From contig JAUSAX010000082.1 in the NCBI GenBank assembly GCA_030652315.1, positions 1-56,404 on the forward strand: 56,404 nt of DNA. The letters are read 5' to 3'. This stretch comes from Afipia sp. GTDB lineage: Bacteria; Pseudomonadota; Alphaproteobacteria; Rhizobiales; Xanthobacteraceae. Below the pieces are notes generated by a model. The model was given only the letters and a program-made list of their open reading frames with translations, was not told where the DNA came from and did no database searches. Shown piece by piece: positions 29,099-42,368 of the stretch. Both the position numbers and the translations under genes were made by a program. Numbering within the stretch: the first letter of the stretch is position 1; each line of letters opens with the position of its first letter.

Positions 29099-30040
29099 TT
29101 ACGCGCGTTTGGCTGAAATCGCGTCCCAGACCATGGCCGCAACGTCGGGGCCGCCGAGCCGGGCGATGGCCCGGATGCCGGTCGGCGAGGTGACGTTGAT
29201 TTCCGTCAGGTGGCCGTCGATCACGTCGATGCCGACGAACAGCAGCCCGCGCTCGCGCAGCGCCGGGCCGAGCCGCGCGCAGATTTCGCGCTCACGCGGC
29301 GACAGGTCGGTGGATTGCGCAGCGCCTCCGCGCACCATGTTGGAGCGCAGATCGTCCGCCGCCGGCACGCGGTTCACGGCGCCAGCAAATTCGCCGTCCA
29401 CAAGGATGATGCGCTTGTCGCCGTGCTTGACCTCGGGAAGGAAGCGCTGAATCACCCACGGCTCGCGGAATGTCACCGAGAACATGTCGTAGAGCGAACC
29501 GAAATTCATGTCGTTCGGCGTAATGCGAAACACCGCAGCGCCGCCGTGTCCGTACAGCGGCTTCATCACCACATCGCCATGCTCGACGCGGAAGGCGTTG
29601 ATCTCGTCCTTGTCGCGCGAGATCAGCGTCGGCGGCATCAGGTCCGGAAACTCCATCACGAAAATCTTTTCCGGCGCGTTGCGCACGCTGGCCGGGTTGT
29701 TGACGACCAGCGTTTTCGGATGAATGCGCTCGAGGAAATGCGTGGTCGTGATGTAGGCAAGATCGAACGGCGGGTCCTGCCGAAGAAGAATCACGTCGAA
29801 GGATTCGAGATCGACGCGCGTAGCATCGCCCAGCGTGAAATGATCGCCGTCCTCATCGCGCACCTTCAGCGGCTGAACGGTCGCGACCAGTTGCTCGCCC
29901 TTCAGGGAGAGTTTCTCAGGGGTATAATAGGCCAGCGCATGGCCGCGCTTCTGCGCCTCCAGCAACAGGGCGAAGGTCGAGTCGCCGCGAATGTTGATCC
30001 GCGCGATGGGGTCCATCTGGACGGCGACTTTCAGCTTCAT
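29099..30040 (-). CDS. gshB: Glutathione synthetase
   Basis: Joins gamma-glutamylcysteine and glycine with ATP. The 313 residues are the bacterial length. It shows the N-terminal [35 protein letters not shown], the ATP-grasp segment [15 protein letters not shown] and the C-terminal [20 protein letters not shown], all diagnostic for GshB. Its start is about 100 bp beyond the yraN stop on the same strand. Confidence 0.98.
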   Translation of the reverse strand: MKLKVAVQMDPIARINIRGDSTFALLLEAQKRGHALAYYTPEKLSLKGEQLVATVQPLKVRDEDGDHFTLGDATRVDLESFDVILLRQDPPFDLAYITTTHFLERIHPKTLVVNNPASVRNAPEKIFVMEFPDLMPPTLISRDKDEINAFRVEHGDVVMKPLYGHGGAAVFRITPNDMNFGSLYDMFSVTFREPWVIQRFLPEVKHGDKRIILVDGEFAGAVNRVPAADDLRSNMVRGGAAQSTDLSPREREICARLGPALRERGLLFVGIDVIDGHLTEINVTSPTGIRAIARLGGPDVAAMVWDAISAKRA

Positions 30041-30144
30041 GCTTTAAACCCGGTTGTTGAACATGCGGCGGCAATCTGTGCGATTTGGCGCAATCTTTCC
30101 AGCGCAATTCCGCGCAACCCTAGTGTCCCGAATCCGACCAGCGG

Positions 30145-30547
30145 TCAGGCGCTGGCGTCGAACGCCGCCATCAGGTGCCGTGGCAGATGTTTCGGCGCAA
30201 TCAGGACGACGTCGAACCGCATCTCGAAAGTCGCGTGTTCAGGGCGCGTCATCAGCCATGCCTGGGCCGCCGCGACGATGCGCTGCTGCTGTTGCGGGGT
30301 CACCGAATAGGCCGCGTCGTCCAGCGTCGCGCGCGCCTTGACCTCGACGAAAGCCAGCAGGCCCCGCCTGCGCGCAACCACGTCGATCTCGCCGTAAGGG
30401 GTGCGGAAGCGCCGCGCCAGAATGCGATAGCCCTTGGCAATCAGGTAAACGCAGGCACGGCTCTCGGCGGACAGGCCGGTCTGAAACGCGGCGACGCGCG
30501 CAGGCGAGGGAGTTCTTGCGCGCGCCTTCGATAATTTCGGCGGATCG

Positions 30548-30558
<11 letters not shown>
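30145..30558 (-). CDS. yraN: UPF0102/YraN family nuclease-like protein
   Basis: The ATG at 30558 overlaps the rsmI stop by 11 nt; longer starts would sit deep in rsmI. The 137-residue product has the PD-(D/E)XK-like core: [31 protein letters not shown], i.e. E-x-D and E-V-K. YraN proteins are presumed Holliday-junction-type endonucleases of unknown substrate. rsmI-yraN adjacency is widely conserved. Confidence 0.9.
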
Positions 30559-31483
<925 letters not shown>

Positions 31484-31656
31484 GGCGGACAATCTAGCGC
31501 CGAAGAACCGCTTCGTCTTGTTCGCATCTGCAAACAGTCCGGTGGGTTCTTCGCGCCTGAGGGGTGCGGAAAAGCTTTTGTTCTGGTTAACTTATAGCCG
31601 ACAATATGCCTGAATCCTCTTCCAGATGTGTCCGAGGATCAATGCCCGGAAGAGAA

Positions 31657-32856
31657 ATGATGGTTGCGCCGTTCACTCCAAAGCCTTCACGCAGCGGCAC
31701 CACCCGTCGCAGCGCGGTCGGCCTGATTCTGGGCGCGCCGCTGGTCGCCGGCTGCGCCGGCATGCCATCTTCGTTCTCCGGCGGCGAGCAACCTGCCGGT
31801 CCGCAACAACAGCCGTCGGCGGTCGGAAGCGGCCAGGTCAAGGTCGGCCTGCTGTTGCCGCTGTCCGCGGCCGGTAACGCCGGTCTGGCCGCGCAGTCGA
31901 TGCGCAACGCCGCCGAACTGGCGCTCGCGGAATTCCAGAATCCGAATCTCCAGCTTCTGATCAAGGACGACAACGGCACGGCGCAGGGCGCGCAGCAAGG
32001 GGCGCAACAGGCCGTCGACGAGGGCGCCGAGATCATTCTTGGGCCGTTGTTCGCGCAATCTGTGCCGGGCGCGGCGCAAATCGCGCGTAACCGCGGCATC
32101 CCGCTGATCGCGTTCTCGACCGATTCGAGCGTCGCCGGACGCGGCGTATATCTCCTCAGCTTCCTGCCCGAGTCCGACGTCAACCGCATCGTCGACTACG
32201 CCGCAGGCACCGGAAAGCGATCCTTCGCGGCCTTCCTGCCCGAGAACGCCTACGGCAATGTGGTCGAAGTGGCGTTCAAGCAGGCGGTCGCGCGCAAGGG
32301 CGGCCGCATGGTGGCGTTCGAAAAGTACGGCGCGGATCGTTCACAGATCGGCGCAACCGCCACAACGATTTCTCAGGGCCTCCAGAGTGCGGACGCGTTG
32401 CTGCTCGCCGATGACGGAGATGCCTTGCCCATGGCCGCCGACGCGCTTGTGGCGGCCGGTGTGAATCTCAAGCGCCTGCAATTGCTCGGCACGGGACTGT
32501 GGGACAATCCGCGCGTGTTCGGCAGCGCCAATCTGCAGGGCGGACTTTATGCCGCGCCGGATCCGTCGGGCTTTCGCGGTTTCTCCGCGCGCTATCGTGC
32601 CAAATACGGCGGCGATCCGGTTCGTACCGCGACGTTGGCGTATGACAGCGTCGCGCTGGTCGCGGCCTTGGCGCGAACGCAGGGTGGCCAGCGTTTCTCG
32701 CCCGAGGTTCTCACCAACCCGTCAGGCTTTGCGGGCATCGACGGATTGTTTCGGTTTCGCAGCGACGGCACCAACGAGCGTGGCCTTGCGGTGATGCGCG
32801 TCGGTTCGGGCGGCGGTGCCATTGCAGCAGGCTCGCCGAAGAGCTTTGGGGCGTAG
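31657..32856 (+). CDS. LpoA-like penicillin-binding protein activator lipoprotein
   Basis: Chosen start at the ATG at 31657 (GGAAGAG upstream), although 31606 is in frame. The N-terminus is basic, then LILGAPLVAGC provides a lipobox. The mature 380-odd residues form a type I periplasmic-binding fold, beginning VKVGLLLPLSAAGNAGLAAQSM and containing ILGPLFAQSVPGAA, DSVALVAALAR and an F-x-GIDG-like end (FAGIDGLFRF). Bacterial relatives (LpoA, YraM) activate PBP1A in peptidoglycan synthesis. Its position beside rsmI-yraN supports this. The E. coli LpoA N-terminal TPR domain is absent. Confidence 0.88.
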   Translation: MMVAPFTPKPSRSGTTRRSAVGLILGAPLVAGCAGMPSSFSGGEQPAGPQQQPSAVGSGQVKVGLLLPLSAAGNAGLAAQSMRNAAELALAEFQNPNLQLLIKDDNGTAQGAQQGAQQAVDEGAEIILGPLFAQSVPGAAQIARNRGIPLIAFSTDSSVAGRGVYLLSFLPESDVNRIVDYAAGTGKRSFAAFLPENAYGNVVEVAFKQAVARKGGRMVAFEKYGADRSQIGATATTISQGLQSADALLLADDGDALPMAADALVAAGVNLKRLQLLGTGLWDNPRVFGSANLQGGLYAAPDPSGFRGFSARYRAKYGGDPVRTATLAYDSVALVAALARTQGGQRFSPEVLTNPSGFAGIDGLFRFRSDGTNERGLAVMRVGSGGGAIAAGSPKSFGA

Positions 32857-32885
32857 CGCGCGACGTTACTTATTTCGTTATCCTT

Positions 32886-32952
32886 GCGAGCCTCGAAGGA
32901 TGACTGGACACGCCCTTCGAGGCCTTCGCTGCGCTACGGCTCCTCAGGGTGA
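32886..32952. repeat. Palindromic repeat, GTCATCCTTCGAG-type family (second copy)
   Basis: GCGAGCCTCGAAGGATGAC and the CCCTTCGAGG...CTCCTCAGGGTGAC arm share the pattern of the 20099-20222 element. Lies between the convergent lipoprotein and hemW genes. Confidence 0.8.
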
Positions 32953-32958
32953 CGGTAA

Positions 32959-34116
32959 TTACGCCGCCAGATCCGCGACCACGGCGTCCAGCACCGGAAA
33001 ACCCTGCATCGTCACGCGAACGCGGCCGTCGGGATCGACGGTGATCGCGCCTTCGTCGCACAGGATCTCGATTCGCCTTGGGTCGAGCGAACGTCCCGAC
33101 AGCGCCCGGTAGCGCATCGGGTCAATGCCCTCCACCAGCCGCAGTCCCATCAAGAGATATTCGTCGGCGCGCTCTTCGCTGTTGAGAAGCTCGTCGGTGA
33201 TCACGCCATGGCCCTGCGCCTCGACGCGCATCAGCCAGGTTTCCGGGCGCTTTTCGGTGGCGATGGCGTGGCGGATGCCGTCGATGTCGAGGCGGCCATG
33301 CGCACCGGGACCGATGCCGGCATACTCCTGGCCGCGCCAGTAGACGAGGTTGTGCTTGCACTCTGCGCCGGGCCGCGCGTGATTGGAAATCTCGTAGGAT
33401 GGCAGGCCGAGCTTCGCGCAGACATCCTGCGTCACATCGTAAAGCGCGCGCGCCACAGCCTCATCGGGGATCTTCAGCTTGCCGGCGGCATGCAGCCCGA
33501 AGAACGGCGTCTCCGGCTCGATGGTGAGCTGGTATAGCGACAGATGTTCGGCGGCTTCCGACACCGCGATCTTCAGTTCATCTTCCCACATCCGCGGCGT
33601 CTGGTCGGGCCGCGCATAGATCAGGTCGAACGAATAGCGGTCGAACGCCGAGCGCGCGATGGCGACGGCATCGAGCGCCTCACGCGCGGTGTGCAAGCGC
33701 CCCAGCGCTTTCAGCGAGGCATCGTCCAGCGCCTGTACGCCAAGCGACACCCGGTTCACGCCGGCCGAACGATAACCCTTGAAGCGCGTGGCCTCGACGC
33801 TGGTCGGATTGGCTTCCAGCGTCACCTCGACATCGCTGGCGACGTTCCAGTGCCGGGCGATGGAATTGAGAATCGCGCCGACGGTTTGCGGCTGCATCAG
33901 CGACGGCGTGCCGCCGCCGAGGAAGATCGATGTGACTTCACGGCCCGGCGAACGCGCGGCGGTGGTCTCGATCTCGCGCTCGAACGCGCGCGCGAAACGA
34001 AACTCGTCGATCGGCGCATGACGCACATGGCTGTTGAAGTCGCAATACGGGCACTTCGACAGGCAGAACGGCCAGTGCACGTAAACGCCGAAAGCCTGTT
34101 TCGCAGCGGTGCTCAT
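32959..34116 (-). CDS. hemW: Radical SAM haem chaperone HemW (formerly putative coproporphyrinogen III oxidase)
   Basis: The ATG at 34116 overlaps the rdgB stop (ATGA), making a longer start improbable. The 385-residue product begins with [22 protein letters not shown], a CxxxCxxC 4Fe-4S radical SAM site. It continues with [34 protein letters not shown] and a C-terminal HemW domain. HemW delivers haem to respiratory enzymes and lacks the extra Cys of true HemN, so I prefer HemW. Confidence 0.95.
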   Translation of the reverse strand: MSTAAKQAFGVYVHWPFCLSKCPYCDFNSHVRHAPIDEFRFARAFEREIETTAARSPGREVTSIFLGGGTPSLMQPQTVGAILNSIARHWNVASDVEVTLEANPTSVEATRFKGYRSAGVNRVSLGVQALDDASLKALGRLHTAREALDAVAIARSAFDRYSFDLIYARPDQTPRMWEDELKIAVSEAAEHLSLYQLTIEPETPFFGLHAAGKLKIPDEAVARALYDVTQDVCAKLGLPSYEISNHARPGAECKHNLVYWRGQEYAGIGPGAHGRLDIDGIRHAIATEKRPETWLMRVEAQGHGVITDELLNSEERADEYLLMGLRLVEGIDPMRYRALSGRSLDPRRIEILCDEGAITVDPDGRVRVTMQGFPVLDAVVADLAA

Positions 34117-34748
34117 GTGAGGCAGATCTCCGCGAGCTTCACGAAGGCTTTCGCGCGATGTGAAAGGCCTAAGCCGATTGGCGGCAATCCATGCTTCTCG
34201 ATGCTGGTCATCTCGCCGAAGGTGCGGCTGTGACCGTCGGGCAGAAATGCCGGATCGTAACCGAAACCCGCGGTGCCGCGCGGCGGCCACACCAGCGTGC
34301 CTTCGACGCGGGCCTCGACGTCTTCGATATGACCGTCCGGCCATGCGACGCACAGCGCCGAGACGAAGTGCGCCTTGCGTTGCGCAGGCTCCTTCGCGCC
34401 GCGCTCCTGCAGCAGGCGCTCGATCTGCGTCATGGCGGCGAGAAAATTCTTGTCCTCGCCGGCCCAGCGCGCCGAATAGATTCCGGGTTGTCCGTCGAGG
34501 GCGCCGACCGCCAGTCCCGAATCGTCCGCGAAGGCCGGAAGCTGCGTCGCCTTCGCCGCTGCGACAGCCTTGATGCGGGCATTGGCCTGAAAGGTCGTTC
34601 CGGTCTCATCCGGCTCAGGGAGACCGAGTTCCGCCGCCGACACCGCTTCCACGCCGTAAGGCGCAAGCAGTTCGCGCATCTCGACGAGCTTGCCGGGATT
34701 GTGGGTCGCGATCACAAGGCGGCCGGTGATTCGGCGATGTTGAATCAT
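34113..34748 (-). CDS. rdgB: dITP/XTP pyrophosphatase RdgB
   Basis: House-cleaning hydrolase of deaminated purine NTPs. The 211 residues contain [14 protein letters not shown], the active-site segment [25 protein letters not shown] and [10 protein letters not shown]. It is coupled to hemW. Its start (34748) is separated from rph by a palindromic repeat. The rph-rdgB-hemW order is well known in alphaproteobacteria. Confidence 0.98.
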   Translation of the reverse strand: MIQHRRITGRLVIATHNPGKLVEMRELLAPYGVEAVSAAELGLPEPDETGTTFQANARIKAVAAAKATQLPAFADDSGLAVGALDGQPGIYSARWAGEDKNFLAAMTQIERLLQERGAKEPAQRKAHFVSALCVAWPDGHIEDVEARVEGTLVWPPRGTAGFGYDPAFLPDGHSRTFGEMTSIEKHGLPPIGLGLSHRAKAFVKLAEICLT

Positions 34749-34767
34749 GAATACTTATAACCGATCC

Positions 34768-34883
34768 GTCATTCCGGGGCGCGGCCGCCTTTTTGGCGGA
34801 CGCGAACCCGGAATCCCATCATGTTCATCTCGAACAGATTCCGGGTTCGCATGCGGCAAGAGCCGCCTGCGCCCCGGAATGAC
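34768..34883. repeat. Palindromic repeat, GTCATTCCGG-type family (copy 1)
   Basis: GTCATTCCGGGGC at 34768 mirrors GCCCCGGAATGAC ending 34883, with paired internal GAACCCGGAATC and GATTCCGGGTTC. Between rph and rdgB, both on the minus strand. Confidence 0.9.
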
Positions 34884-34892
34884 AACCTTCAC

Positions 34893-35609
34893 CTACGCCA
34901 CCGCCATTTTTTGCAGGTCGACCAGCCGGGCGATACCCTTTTGGGCCAGCGCCATCAGGTTGAGAAATTCCTCCTGCGAGAACGGAGTCTTCTCGGCGGT
35001 GCCCTGCACCTCGATGATGCGGCCGTCGCCGGTCATGACGAAGTTCGCGTCGGTTTCGGCCTCGGAGTCTTCCGCATAATCAAGATCGAGCACCGGCGTG
35101 CCGTTGTAGATTCCGCAGGAGATCGCGGCGACGTTGTTGCGCAGCACGTTCTCGTTCTTCAGCATGTTGCGGGCCTTCATCCACTGCAGGCAATCCGCCA
35201 GCGCAACCCATGCACCGGTGATCGCGGCGGTGCGGGTGCCGCCATCGGCCTGAATGACGTCGCAGTCCACCGTGATCTGGCGCTCGCCGAGTGCCACGAG
35301 GTCCACGGTGGTGCGCAGCGAGCGGCCGATCAGGCGCTGGATTTCGACGGTGCGGCCGCTTTGTTTGCCGGCGGCGGATTCGCGGCGCATGCGCTCATGG
35401 GTGGCGCGCGGCAGCATGCCGTATTCGGCGGTGACCCAGCCGCGGCCCTGACCCTTCAGCCATGGCGGCAGGCGGTCTTCCAGCGTGGCGGTCACCAGCA
35501 CGTGGGTGTCGCCGAACTTCACCATGCAGGAACCCTCGGCGTATTTGACCACACCCCGTTCCAGCGTGACGGGGCGCAGTTCGTCGGGCGCGCGACGGCT
35601 TGGCCGCAT
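34893..35609 (-). CDS. rph: Ribonuclease PH
   Basis: Phosphate-dependent 3'-5' exoribonuclease that trims tRNA 3' ends. The ATG at 35609 (GGAGG 7 nt upstream, at 35618-35622) gives the family start [20 protein letters not shown]. The 238 residues include [45 protein letters not shown] and [20 protein letters not shown]. Divergent from hrcA. Confidence 0.98.
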   Translation of the reverse strand: MRPSRRAPDELRPVTLERGVVKYAEGSCMVKFGDTHVLVTATLEDRLPPWLKGQGRGWVTAEYGMLPRATHERMRRESAAGKQSGRTVEIQRLIGRSLRTTVDLVALGERQITVDCDVIQADGGTRTAAITGAWVALADCLQWMKARNMLKNENVLRNNVAAISCGIYNGTPVLDLDYAEDSEAETDANFVMTGDGRIIEVQGTAEKTPFSQEEFLNLMALAQKGIARLVDLQKMAVA

Positions 35610-35759
35610 GAGAAAATCCTCCGAAAACATGGGAAATGTCGATTTGGCGCTGCTTTTAGGGGCTTGGGCCCGCAGCGGCAAGGGCCGATAAGGGTGTTGC
35701 GCGAATGCGGCTTGTCATGACGCCGCGCGATGGACAATTGTAGCAAGAACAACCCGTTT

Positions 35760-35763
35760 GGAG
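35760..35763 (+). promoter_or_regulatory. Ribosome-binding site that decides the hrcA start
   Basis: GGAG lies 6 nt before the TTG at 35770, an ideal Shine-Dalgarno spacing. The alternative TTG at 35758 has no such site. Confidence 0.75.
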
Positions 35764-35769
35764 CCCGAT

Positions 35770-36861
35770 TTGGCCCACCACGAGCCGACAGGTCATCTGA
35801 TCACACCGAACGCGGGGCTGGCGCAGCTCAACGAGCGGTCGCGGGATATTTTCCGTCAGATTGTCGAGAACTATCTGGCCACCGGCGAGCCGGTGGGCTC
35901 GCGCAACATCTCGCGCCTGATCACGATGCCGCTGTCGCCGGCCTCCGTGCGCAACGTGATGTCGGATCTGGAGCAACTCGGACTGATCTACGCGCCGCAT
36001 ACGTCGGCGGGCCGATTGCCGACCGAACTGGGGCTGCGCTTTTTCGTTGATGCACTGATGCAGGTCGGCGATCTGACCGAGCCGGAACGGCAGTCGATCG
36101 AGACACAACTCAAATCCGTCGGCGGTGCGTCGTCGGTCGAAGCCGCGCTGAGCGAAGCGCTGACGCGATTGTCGGGTCTGACGCGTGCGGCCGCGGTCGT
36201 GCTGACGGCGAAGGCGAACGTGCGCCTCAAGCATATCGAATTCGTGCGGCTGGAGCCGACGCAGGCGCTGGTGGTGCTGGTTGCGGAAGACGGCCAGGTC
36301 GAGAATCGCGTGCTGCCGTTGCCGCCGGGCGTGCCATCGTCCGCGCTGACCGAAGCCTCGAATTTTCTCAATGCGCGGATTCGCGGACGCACGCTGGCCG
36401 AAGCGCGCAGCGAACTCGAAACCGCGCTGACGGCGGGCCGCGGCGAGCTGGATCAGCTCACGCAGAAAGTCATCGCGGCGGGCATCGCGAGCTGGTCGGG
36501 CGGCGCCAGTGACGAGCGCCAGCTGATCGTTCGCGGTCACGCCAACCTGCTGGAAGACCTTCACGCGATGGAGGATCTCGAACGGGTGCGGCTGCTGTTC
36601 GACGATCTCGAAGCCAAGAAGGGCGTGATCGATCTTCTGGGCCGCGCCGAGCGCGCCGATGGCGTGCGGATTTTCATCGGCTCGGAGAACAAGCTGTTCT
36701 CGCTGTCCGGCTCATCGACCATCATCGCGCCCTATCGCGACGGCGCGGGTCATATCGTCGGCGTGCTCGGCGTGATCGGTCCGACACGGCTGAACTACGC
36801 GCGGGTCATTCCGATGGTCGATTATGCCGCCCGGATCGTCAGTCAGCTGATCGGCAAATAG
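35770..36861 (+). CDS. hrcA: Heat-inducible transcription repressor HrcA
   Basis: Represses groE-type genes through CIRCE elements and is activated by GroESL. The TTG start gives [20 protein letters not shown], close to relatives. The 363 residues include a winged-helix domain ([42 protein letters not shown]) and a GAF-like and dimerisation region ([30 protein letters not shown]). No CIRCE sequence is visible in this window, so its targets lie elsewhere. Confidence 0.97.
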   Translation: MAHHEPTGHLITPNAGLAQLNERSRDIFRQIVENYLATGEPVGSRNISRLITMPLSPASVRNVMSDLEQLGLIYAPHTSAGRLPTELGLRFFVDALMQVGDLTEPERQSIETQLKSVGGASSVEAALSEALTRLSGLTRAAAVVLTAKANVRLKHIEFVRLEPTQALVVLVAEDGQVENRVLPLPPGVPSSALTEASNFLNARIRGRTLAEARSELETALTAGRGELDQLTQKVIAAGIASWSGGASDERQLIVRGHANLLEDLHAMEDLERVRLLFDDLEAKKGVIDLLGRAERADGVRIFIGSENKLFSLSGSSTIIAPYRDGAGHIVGVLGVIGPTRLNYARVIPMVDYAARIVSQLIGK

Positions 36862-36871
36862 CGCGTTAGCG

Positions 36872-36900
36872 CTTGATTTTCCGCGCCTAAAGCACGATAT
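36872..36900 (+). promoter_or_regulatory. Sigma-32-like promoter of grpE
   Basis: CTTGAT (36872-36877), 15 nt, then CACGATAT (36893-36900), six of eight matches to the enterobacterial heat-shock -10 CCCCATNT. It is 51 bp before grpE. Plausible given the gene, but the match to the alphaproteobacterial form is poor. Confidence 0.4.
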
Positions 36901-36950
36901 GCGGGCTAACAATCCCACATGATCTAGACGATTTGCTGAAAAGGTGAGTT

Positions 36951-37580
36951 ATGGCCAATTCCAACGGGCGCAAGGAACAATCGGAGGCCGCCGCCGCGCA
37001 GGACAGCGCGAACGGTTCCGTGACCGACAAGGAGCCTGTGGTCTCAAAGCCTTACGTGATGCCTGACGATCCTGAAGAAGGTTCGGTCGAAGCGCTCACC
37101 AAGGAAGTCGCCGAGGCCAAAGATCGTATGTTGCGCACGCTCGCGGATATGGAAAATCTGCGCAAGCGGACCCAGCGCGAAGTCGCCGACGCACGGACCT
37201 ACGGCATCACCGCGTTCGCGCGCGACGTGCTCGACATCGCCGACAATCTGCAGCGTGCGTTGGATGCCGTGCCGATGGAAGCACGTGAGGCCGCCGATCC
37301 TGGTCTCAAGGCGCTGATCGAAGGCGTCGAACTGACCGAGCGTTCGCTGCACAAGACGCTGGAGAAAAACGGCGTGCAGAAGCTCGATCCGCTCGGCGAG
37401 AAGTTCGATCCGAACTTCCATCAGGCGATGTACGAGGTTCCGGATTCCTCGGTGCCGACAGGCACCGTGGTGCAGGTCGTGCAGGGCGGCTACACCATCG
37501 GCGAGCGCGTGTTGCGCCCGGCGCTGGTCGCGGTCGCCAAGGGCGGCGCGAAGGCTGCGCCCGCCGCCGCGCAGGATTGA
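36951..37580 (+). CDS. grpE: Nucleotide exchange factor GrpE
   Basis: Releases ADP from DnaK. 209 residues: an acidic unstructured N-terminus, a long coiled coil ([27 protein letters not shown]), and the C-terminal beta domain ([40 protein letters not shown]). An Ala-Lys tail follows. Next to hrcA, as in most of the order. Confidence 0.98.
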   Translation: MANSNGRKEQSEAAAAQDSANGSVTDKEPVVSKPYVMPDDPEEGSVEALTKEVAEAKDRMLRTLADMENLRKRTQREVADARTYGITAFARDVLDIADNLQRALDAVPMEAREAADPGLKALIEGVELTERSLHKTLEKNGVQKLDPLGEKFDPNFHQAMYEVPDSSVPTGTVVQVVQGGYTIGERVLRPALVAVAKGGAKAAPAAAQD

Positions 37581-37605
37581 CCGAAGGACTGACTTGCCTC
37601 AGAGC

Positions 37606-37714
37606 GTCATTCCGGACAGGCCGCGGAGCGGGCTGATCCGGAATCTCGCAGAGTTTATCAGATTCAACTTCGATATTCCGGGTTCGCTCGCAAACGCTCG
37701 CGCCCCGGAATGAC
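37606..37714. repeat. Palindromic repeat, GTCATTCCGG-type family (copy 2)
   Basis: GTCATTCCGGACAGG at 37606, CTGATCCGGAATC, GATATTCCGGGTTCGC and GCCCCGGAATGAC ending 37714. Between the convergent grpE and the unknown exported gene. Confidence 0.9.
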
Positions 37715-37725
37715 GACTTTTCAAT

Positions 37726-38658
37726 CTACCGCGGATCGATGCCGTCGCGCACCGCGCGAAAGCGTGGAAACGCCTTCGGCCAATCGTCGCGCGTCGCGCT
37801 TGCGATAATGCGCAGCGACGTGCCGCCGCCGAACCTCAGCCACTGCACGACGGTGACCGGCGTGTCGTTCTTGCCGGTGACAGCCTCGATTCGCGTCTCG
37901 TATCCGGCGCCGCCGTCGATCCGCAGCGGCTCGTTCGAGATGATGCGCGCATTGCGAAGGCCCGGAATGGCGGCGGCGGTCTGTTGCGCAAAGCGTCCGC
38001 GATCGTCCGGCGACGCGGGCCCCGCCGCGGTCAGGCCGATCACCATGTAAGGTGCACCGTCCAGCGTGGTATCTTCGGTGCCGTCGGTCAAAAGGATCGA
38101 CGAGCGCGGAGCGAGCGTGCGGACGGTCTTGAAATCACTGAGTTCGCCGATCTTGAACGGCATCAGGCTGAGCTGTTCCTCGGTCGGCACGTCATTGCGC
38201 AGTTTCGCCGAGGCGAACATCTTGCGCATGGTCTCATCGGATAGCGGTTTCTCCGCATCCTCGCGTATCTGCGCGATGATGTAGCCGGTGAATTTCTCGC
38301 CGGAGATGATCACCGAATACATCTTGATCGTGGTTGCGCCGTCCTTGCCGGTATCGGAGGTAATGAACGCCTTGCCCGCCGCGGTCTCAAAAGCCTCCGG
38401 CTTGGAGCCTGTTGCGGGGGACTTGCCCTCCTTCACGGCGGCCTCGACCGTTGCGAAGGCTGCGGGCGGGATCTCGGCGAGCCCGACCTTGATCTTCTGG
38501 TCCGCGGATTCGAACCCCAGGAATTCCTTGGCCACGGCGAGCCCTTCGGCGGGCTCCAGCCCGACGCGCGCGCCCGAGGGGAATACGGGGTCAGCGGCAA
38601 GAGCCGGCGATGCGGTGACAATGGAGACGATGGCAAGAACGCGGACGATCGTTTTCAT
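37726..38658 (-). CDS. Predicted periplasmic protein of unknown function
   Basis: Not recognised as a named family. The 310-residue product starts with a signal peptide (MKTIVRVLAIVSIVTASPALA) cleaved near LAADP. The mature part includes SGARVGLEPAEGL, FLGFESADQKIKVGL, FTGYIIAQI, MPFKIGELSDFKTVRTL and VVQWLRFGGGTSLRIIA. It has no Cys or catalytic motif. Inserted on the minus strand between grpE and dnaK, so grpE cannot be co-transcribed with dnaK. Seems restricted to Rhizobiales-like genomes by my recollection. Confidence 0.75.
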   Translation of the reverse strand: MKTIVRVLAIVSIVTASPALAADPVFPSGARVGLEPAEGLAVAKEFLGFESADQKIKVGLAEIPPAAFATVEAAVKEGKSPATGSKPEAFETAAGKAFITSDTGKDGATTIKMYSVIISGEKFTGYIIAQIREDAEKPLSDETMRKMFASAKLRNDVPTEEQLSLMPFKIGELSDFKTVRTLAPRSSILLTDGTEDTTLDGAPYMVIGLTAAGPASPDDRGRFAQQTAAAIPGLRNARIISNEPLRIDGGAGYETRIEAVTGKNDTPVTVVQWLRFGGGTSLRIIASATRDDWPKAFPRFRAVRDGIDPR

Positions 38659-38862
38659 GAGACCTGACTGATGTCGTATTGAGGCGGTTCAATGGTCGGA
38701 CACGGCGTGAGGCGGTCCGGTCCGTTCGGGGCGTAACTGTTTCTGCGCCGGGCCAACAGATCAAGGCCCGAATCGTTGCAAATTGACGCATTCGCCGCCG
38801 TTCCCGGAGGCAAACGGGGGCTCCGGAAATTCCATTTTCCCTGCTGTTTACAAGGGCTGGTC

Positions 38863-38890
38863 CTTGCGGGGCCATGCCCCCCTCCTATAT
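38863..38890 (+). promoter_or_regulatory. RpoH (sigma-32) heat-shock promoter of dnaK
   Basis: CTTG (38863-38866), 17 nt, CCTATAT (38884-38890): a perfect match to the alphaproteobacterial RpoH pattern CTTG-N17-CYTATNT. It lies about 100 bp before the dnaK ATG. Confidence 0.8.
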
Positions 38891-38993
38891 GAGGCGGAGC
38901 GTCGCGACGTCGCGAATATTTGATATTGGGGGTTTGGATTGGTGCGCCGTCAGGGCCCAGCCAACCTGCCGCAAAAAGAAGGACTAGGAGACC

Positions 38994-40895
<1,902 letters not shown>

Positions 40896-40909
40896 CCAGC
40901 TCACGATCA

Positions 40910-40934
40910 GCCTCCCCTTCAAGGGGAGGCTTTT
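40910..40934 (+). terminator. Hairpin terminator/attenuator between dnaK and dnaJ
   Basis: GCCTCCCC (40910-40917) pairs with GGGGAGGC (40923-40930) over a TTCAA loop, followed by TTTT. Likely reduces read-through so that DnaJ is made at a lower level than DnaK. Confidence 0.85.
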
Positions 40935-40982
40935 CGCGGCGAACCAAACCACAGATCCAGACTCGCATGATCCAGATCAGCC

Positions 40983-42119
40983 ATGTCTAAGGCCTGCTAT
41001 TACGAGACGCTGGAAGTCGAACGCTCCATCGACGAAGCCGGACTGAAAACGGCCTTCCGCAAGCTCGCCATGAAATGGCACCCGGACAAGAATCCGGGCG
41101 ACCCGTCGTGCGAGCACAAGTTCAAGGAAATCTCCGAGGCCTACGAAATCCTCAAGGACGGCAACAAGCGCGCCGCCTACGATCGCTATGGCCATGCCGC
41201 GTTTGAGCAGGGCAACGGCGGCGGCCACGGGCCGGGATTCGGCGCGGGCTTTGCGTCCTCCTTCTCCGATATTTTCGAAGACCTGTTCGGCATGGCCGGA
41301 CAGCGCGGCGGCCGTGGCGGCCGCGAGCGCGGCGCGGACCTGCGCTACAATATGGAAATCACGCTGGAGGAAGCCTTCTCCGGCAAGACCGCGCAGATCA
41401 ACATCCCGGTCGCTGTGACCTGCGAGACATGCTCCGGCACCGGCGCCAAGGCGGGCACCAAGCCGAAGACCTGCTCGACGTGCGGCGGCGCAGGCCGTGT
41501 TCGCCAGGCGCAAGGGTTTTTCACGCTGGAGCGCACCTGCCCCGGCTGTCAGGGCCGTGGCCAGATGATCGAGACGCCGTGCGGCTCCTGTTCTGGGCAA
41601 GGCCGCGTGCAGAAAGAGCGCACGCTGTCGGTCAATATTCCGCCGGGCGTCGAGGACGGCACCCGCATTCGTCTCTCCGGCGAGGGCGAGGCGGGCGTGC
41701 AGGGCGGTCCTGCGGGCGATCTCTACATTTTCCTGTCGCTGGCTTCGCACAAGTTCTTCCAGCGCGACGGTGCGGACCTGCATTGCCGCGTGCCGGTGTC
41801 TATGGTGACCGCGGCGATGGGCGGCGAATTCGAAGTGCCGACCATCGATCAGGGCAAGACCAAGGTGAAAGTGCCGTCAGGCACCCAGTCCGGCCGCCGC
41901 TTCCGCGTCGCCTCAAAGGGCATGCCTGTGCTGCGCTCCCGGCAGATGGGCGACATGTACGTCCAGGTCGTGGTCGAGACGCCGCAGAACCTCACCAAGA
42001 AGCAGAAAGAGCTGCTGGCGGAGTTCGAAAAGCTGTCGTCCGGCGAAACGCAGCCCGAAGCGGCTGGATTCTTCAAGATGGTCAAGGACTTCTTCGGAAC
42101 CCGCGCCAATACGCCATAG
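40983..42119 (+). CDS. dnaJ: Chaperone DnaJ (Hsp40)
   Basis: 378 residues. J domain with HPD at 33-35 ([10 protein letters not shown]), a Gly-rich linker, and four CxxCxGxG zinc motifs ([32 protein letters not shown]). The C-terminal substrate-binding domains follow, ending [20 protein letters not shown]. 87 bp after dnaK across the attenuator hairpin. Confidence 0.99.
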   Translation: MSKACYYETLEVERSIDEAGLKTAFRKLAMKWHPDKNPGDPSCEHKFKEISEAYEILKDGNKRAAYDRYGHAAFEQGNGGGHGPGFGAGFASSFSDIFEDLFGMAGQRGGRGGRERGADLRYNMEITLEEAFSGKTAQINIPVAVTCETCSGTGAKAGTKPKTCSTCGGAGRVRQAQGFFTLERTCPGCQGRGQMIETPCGSCSGQGRVQKERTLSVNIPPGVEDGTRIRLSGEGEAGVQGGPAGDLYIFLSLASHKFFQRDGADLHCRVPVSMVTAAMGGEFEVPTIDQGKTKVKVPSGTQSGRRFRVASKGMPVLRSRQMGDMYVQVVVETPQNLTKKQKELLAEFEKLSSGETQPEAAGFFKMVKDFFGTRANTP

Positions 42120-42286
42120 TGCGGGCTCGAAGGTTCGCATCATCAGTGCGGCCTGCCCGCCATGCGAAGCTGGGCGCCAAACCACACGCGAATCGTAGCC
42201 GCTAGCGTCTCTTTGAAACCGAAATGCGCTACGGAACATATTGCAAAATCAAGCTAACTTTGGATTTGGGACACCAGCATGCGTCC

Positions 42287-42313
42287 TTGACGCTTTTTGC
42301 TTGCGTCTATACC
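42287..42313 (+). promoter_or_regulatory. Possible sigma-70 promoter of pmtA
   Basis: TTGACG (42287-42292) and TATACC (42308-42313) with 15-nt spacing, shorter than ideal. It is about 56 bp before the pmtA ATG and suggests expression independent of dnaKJ. Confidence 0.4.
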
Positions 42314-42368
42314 CATTTGTGAAGGAAATTTGACGCCTCGCCCGTCCCCGGGCTCCTTTGGAAGTATC

